From Homalodisca vitripennis (lineage: Eukaryota; Arthropoda; Insecta; Hemiptera; Cicadellidae), in assembly GCF_021130785.1 (NCBI RefSeq), contig NC_060213.1, positions 62,280,001 to 62,344,000 of the forward strand: a DNA stretch of 64,000 bases. The letters run 5' to 3'. A program made the translations under genes and the position numbers. Within the stretch, counting starts at the first letter, position 1. Every line of letters begins with the position of its first letter. Shown here one piece after another: positions 60,190 to 64,000 of the stretch. The notes below the pieces were generated by a model. The model did no database searches, was not told the origin of the DNA, and worked only from the letters and a program-made list of their open reading frames with translations.

Positions 60190-60760
60190 GCAAATGTTGA
60201 GTTTAGCTCCATTTCACTTTCAGCTTAGTGCAGCGTCTAAAATCTGACACTGTCACAGACTTGACTCCTAGAGCACCTCTTCATCTAAATTGTAGATTAC
60301 ACTTGATGGCTGCTGGATGGATATACCAGAGAAATATCTTTTGTAGCCTAGGTATCTCTGATATCAAAATGAAGCAAGCCGAAAACAACTAAGAACTCGA
60401 TGTGAATGTTGCGATAAGCTCCAGTTCACCTTCCTGATTAGTGCATCGTCTGGAATCTGACGCTGTCAGAGACTTGACTCCTGGAGGTCGTGTACAACAC
60501 ATAGTAGTACACTCAACTGTCCATCTGATGAGACAAAGAGAATGCCTCTCCACCAAGGTTACACTATATTTTGTAGTCTGGATGTCTCTGATATCGAAAC
60601 GTAAAGAGCTGATCATTTTGAGCTTCGTCTTCGCCGACTTTTTTGGATCTCTTCAGACAAACGTGACTGCAGATTCCATATTTCAGACGCTGCACGGTGC
60701 TAAACTCAATATTCACGTTGAATCAACTCTTCTCACCATAGTTGTGTTATGTAATAAATA
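60190..60760 (+). repeat. Dispersed repeat family E, copy 3 (two overlapping pieces)
   Basis: Two consecutive pieces carry the same opening line, AATCTGACACTGTCACAGAC at 60240 and AATCTGACGCTGTCAGAGAC at 60452, each followed by a TATCTCTGATATC / TGTCTCTGATATCGAAACG line (60350 and 60587). The second piece continues with TTCGTCTTCGCCGACTTTTT, GGATCTCTTCAGACAAACG and a closing block GCACGGTGCTAAACTCAATA that resembles the reverse complement of the opening block. The element therefore has inverted-repeat-like ends. Frames of up to 127 codons inside are incidental. Confidence 0.7.
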
Positions 60761-61939
60761 TTCTAACATAGATGTTTTTCATCTAAAAATAATTCTTAAA
60801 ACCAACCGTCAGACCCTTAATTAATTGTTATATAATAGTTACCGTACAAAATAAATAGAAGCAGTGTTTATTTTTCGTATCTTTACCTCGAAACATTAAA
60901 AATCGAACATTTCATACAGTTTTAGCTTGATAACTTAAAAAGTACCTTGAGAGATGTGAATAGTAGTTATACCAGGAACTGAAAAAGACAACATTGTCTC
61001 TTTATACTGTTTGCTAAAGATTACATAACAATTACGTGTTTTTACGAATGTGACGTTTAGTTTTAAGTTATTGAAGCCAAACATTTAACCTGTCAGGACA
61101 ATCTAACCATTCGGCCTTTTTAACCCTTCTCGCTATCCGCGTATTTTTACATCCTTCACAACTAGCTTAGCTACCGAACGACTTCCTTCTCTGGGGTATT
61201 TTATGTTTAAAAAAAACAAGGTAATGTTCAAACTGGACAAACTAACTTAGCTTCTCGGACTGAAGTTGCTCGATTTGACACCACATAGTACAAAACTGTC
61301 ATGCCCCAAGTATAAATAAATATATTCAATTGCATTGTAATTTATCATACATTAAATTTTGTTATTTGAACACATGGTTTTTCAAATACGAGTATACGAA
61401 TACTACACGAGTGCAATCTGAGGATATAAATAATTGAAATCTGTAAAACAACGACAACGACGCACAGCAACAGCTGATGACTGGGTAACCCTGTTTTTAG
61501 CGTAAATTACACACGACATTTCCAAGAACAAGAACATTACACCGTAATTACTTAGCTCTTAATTGACAACGGCCAACCCCTCCCGCACTAACCCCCTCAC
61601 CCTCACGACCCCGAGCGGTAATTACGAGCTTCCCCTCGTGTCATGGGTTGCTGCAGCACGGAACGACCTGGTAATGACCTCCCTCTGGCCAAGCCATTCG
61701 GTCATTTTAACACCGGTATATCTCCCCCCCCACCCGGACCTACCCCGACACAGTGGCGAATGCGTCGTTGAACTGTGATATTTGGACGTGAATCGGTTTC
61801 TCGATAATCGAATCAACCGGATCCGAGAGCTTGTAAGAGAAACATCGACTCCTATGAGATGCGATAAAAGCCACTGAGTGCCTACGTTATATATCTATAG
61901 ATATTATTAATCGAGCAATACACAATGTATTTTATGTAT
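60761..61939. other. Spacer before the 62-kb LINE
   Basis: AT-rich except for 61565-61760, which is C-rich (CCCCTCCCGCAC, CCCCCCCCACCC) with a 71-codon frame without motifs. The boundary with the LINE is marked by a TGA at 61939-61941. Confidence 0.45.
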
Positions 61940-61941
61940 GA

Positions 61942-63305
61942 ACACTAAACGAGATACACGACCGGCTCCGTCGCCTCCGCCCAAAGAAGGCTCCTGGCCC
62001 AGATTCCTTAGGAACGCCAGCTTTGAAGAACTTGCCGGCTTGGGTGATCGTAACCATCACATGCATCATGAACTCCTGCATACGCCTGGCCCACTTCCCG
62101 ACCACCTGGAAAGATGCCAAGGTAATTATGATCCCCAAGCCAGGCAAGGACCCTCTTTTCCCGGAGAACCACAGGCCCATCTCCCTGCTGCCTGTGCTCT
62201 CCAAAATCTTCGAGAGGATCATGCTGGCGAGGATCCCTGAGGAGTTTTTCACGTATATCAGGACTGAACAGTTCGGATTCCGAAGTGGACTCTCGACCAC
62301 CCTCCAACTCCGCAGAGTTCTAAACTACATCTCTGGAGCGGTGGAGAAGAAACATCATTCAACTTCGGTCCTGATAGACGTGAGCAAGGCCTTCGACAAG
62401 GTGTGGCACGATGGCCTACTGTTCAAACTTACAGAGTCCCCGCTGCCTGGCAGGATGTTCCGGCTAATCCGCAGCTACCTTCACCATCGGACCTTCTCCG
62501 TCTGCGTTGCCCGATCCACCTCCACGACTCGACCGGTCTCTTCCGGTGTACCACAGGGGTCAGTGCTCGGCCCGATCCTGTACCTGTGGTACACAAACGA
62601 CATCCCTGTTGCTCCAAGAGTGTAGCTGTCGCTGTACGCCGATGATGCACACTCTTCACGGCCACATCTGCAAACCTGAGGATGGCCAGAGTCTACATGC
62701 AGCGGCAGCTGGATCTGCTGGAGCCCTGGTGTGAAAAATGGCGGATCAAGGTCAACGTAGACAAGTGTGAAGCTATCAACTTCACAAGGTCAAGGAGGCA
62801 AGCGGACGGCCGACAACTGACTCTCAACGGGGACAACATTCCTTGGAGGACGACGGTCAAGTACCTGGGGGTACTCCTGGACAGCAGACTGACCTTCACT
62901 CCCCACGTCACGAGGATCTGCGGACTAGCAAGGAAGGGCTTTGCTAGCATCGGCCCACTGCTCCGCTCCACGAAGCTGCCAACCAGGACGAAGGTCCTGC
63001 TCTACACGGCTCTGACCCGACCAGTGATAACCTACGCGGCTCCAGCATGGTATCACCTCACCTGCAAGTCCGCCCGGAGAAAACTACTCGCAGTCCAGAG
63101 TAGGTGCCTCCGGTGGGCCACTGGGTCGCCCTGGTTTGTAAGAAACACCGTGATCAGAGCATCGGCCAACGTCCCTACGATCAGAAGCTTCGTGGATGGA
63201 CTTACATCAACTCTCGAAGAAGCAGCAGAATCCTCGCCGTGGGAACACATCCGTCGTCTACGTGACCAGGAGGTCCCCCAACTCCGTCTTCCAATGGACT
63301 ACTAG
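61942..63305 (+). pseudogene. LINE reverse transcriptase ORF2, one stop and one frameshift
   Basis: The enzyme reverse-transcribes element RNA at a nicked target. Reading from 61942, KKAPGPDSL and WKDAKVIMIPKPGKDP open the fragment. RT motifs then follow in order: RPISLLPVLSKIFERI, QFGFRSGLSTTLQL, motif A DVSKAFDKVWH with its catalytic Asp, motif B SGVPQGSVLGP, then a TAG stop (62623-62625) and motif C YADD (62635-62646). Just after YADDAH one base has been lost at about 62653-62655, shifting the frame. The second part (ending at TAA/TAG-type stop 63303-63305) carries the thumb blocks EKWRIKVNVDKCEAINF, KYLGVLLDSRLTF and PWFVRNTVIR. All catalytic aspartates are present but split by the two lesions. 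The apparent start at 62023 is TTG and lies inside the conserved region. Confidence 0.93.
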
Positions 63306-63471
63306 CTACTAGACTACACTCCACTACTACAATATACAAAACTAAAACACTGACAGGTAGCGAAAGCTACTAGGGCTTTGACCCTTGCAGACACAAGGCA
63401 AAAGCCCAGCGGCAGAAGCCTTGAAAGAAGTGGGGGAATAACCCCCCACAGTCACAGTGACTTGACTTGAC
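61942..63471 (+). mobile_element. Jockey-like non-LTR retrotransposon, 5'-truncated
   Basis: It contains the reverse-transcriptase half of ORF2 (61942-63305) and a 166-bp 3' UTR ending in TGACTTGACTTGACT (63457-63471), a short tandem tail and not poly(A). It is much more GC-rich than its surroundings and better preserved than the 2-kb fragment. ORF1 and the endonuclease are missing, consistent with 5' truncation at insertion. It ends directly at the 50-bp tandem array. Confidence 0.9.
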
Positions 63472-63479
63472 TAAAAATC

Positions 63480-63925
63480 ATTCAAAGGGACATACCACTT
63501 AGGGGAAGATTGAATGAGAAAGCTTCGTCCACGCATTAAAAAAACTCAAAGGAAGAGGAAATCTATGCATTCTACATTTAAGCATTAATAACCACTCAAG
63601 GAGGGAGTCTCTAAATGCCATACGCCTACGAATTAAAAACACTCATTTAGAGAAGGATTCGAAGCACCCCTAGTTTCCGCAATAAACCCCACTCAAGGGG
63701 GAGAGTCTCTAAATGCCATACGCCTACGAATTAAAAAAACACTCATGTAGAGAGGGAGTCGAAGCACCCTTAGTCTACGCAATAAAAACCACTCAAGGGG
63801 GAGAGTCTCTAAATGCCATACGTCTACGAATAAAAAAAAAAAAAAAAAAACACTCATGTAGAGAGTGACTCGAAATACTCTCTGCATACGCAATAAAACC
63901 CACTCAAGGGGAGAGTATCCCTAAA
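63480..63925. repeat. 50-bp tandem array organised as ~100-bp dimers
   Basis: CACTCA anchors occur at 63593, 63640, 63690, 63740, 63790, 63851 and 63901, with more diverged ones at 63543 and 63496. Steps are 47-50, with one of 61 caused by an expanded A run (63831-63850). Two half-unit types alternate: one with GGGGGAGAGTCTCTAAATGCC and one with TAGAGAGGGAGTCGAAGCACC, giving a dimer period of about 98-100 bp. Confidence 0.9.
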
Positions 63926-64000
63926 GCACGGCGCCCACTGCCACCAGCCCGGCCCGGCCTCGGTAGGCTCTTGATTGGGGCACGGGTTTATTGGGCCGTA
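63926..64000. other. GC-rich sequence at window end
   Basis: A sudden GC-rich segment (GCCCGGCCCGGCCTCGG) runs off the end of the window. It might be another element or a gene's edge, but too little is present to tell. Confidence 0.4.

Noticed and set aside
60441..60824. 127-codon open frame
   Set aside because: It lies wholly in a copy of dispersed repeat family E and is not shared by the other copies.
1..64000. tRNA, rRNA or CRISPR features
   Set aside because: I looked for B-box/cloverleaf signals, rRNA-like blocks and short spaced repeats; none fitted. The regular arrays are contiguous satellites without unique spacers.

Overview
This is eukaryotic nuclear DNA. It is strongly AT-rich, has no operon structure, and carries eroded LINE-type retrotransposons, a degenerate hAT DNA transposon, (AT)n microsatellites and several satellite-like tandem arrays. 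The element types suggest an arthropod, most likely an insect; a hemipteran would fit, but that is a weak guess. I found no intact host gene, tRNA, rRNA or CRISPR array. Nearly every long open reading frame is either a transposon relic or a product of tandem repetition.

Layout. 1-2.0 kb: a hairpin, an exact (C15A)n array and a lone relic of a tandem unit found again at 9.9 kb. 2.0-3.8 kb: two LINE tails. 3.8-5.2 kb: a hAT relic with terminal inverted repeats and a recognisable transposase C-terminus on the minus strand. 5.5-9.3 kb: a 136-bp satellite with higher-order structure. 9.9-10.5 kb: three 210-bp units. 16.1-16.6 kb: four 133-bp units. 19.7-20.1 kb: another LINE 3' end. 22.1-23.4 kb: a foldback element and a one-armed relative, both with a hammerhead-like core. 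25.7-27.7 kb: fourteen 147-149-bp satellite units, with one inverted lone relative at 39.9 kb. 29.4-30.7 kb: an old, broken, unrecognised coding region. 33-61 kb: dispersed repeat families in two or three copies each, plus tandem arrays at 54.5 kb (165 bp, in frame) and 56.3 kb (104 bp, seven near-identical copies). 61.9-63.5 kb: the best-preserved element, a 5'-truncated jockey-like reverse transcriptase with one stop and one frameshift. It abuts a 50-bp/100-bp array that runs towards the window end.

No genes here can be shown to work together. The window reads as intergenic or deep intronic DNA shaped by transposition and unequal exchange. The most interesting points are the number of unrelated tandem arrays (at least eight in 64 kb), the 16-bp (C15A) array, the nested higher-order structure of the 136-bp satellite, the hammerhead-like motifs, and the 104-bp array whose unit resembles a short first coding exon with a splice donor.
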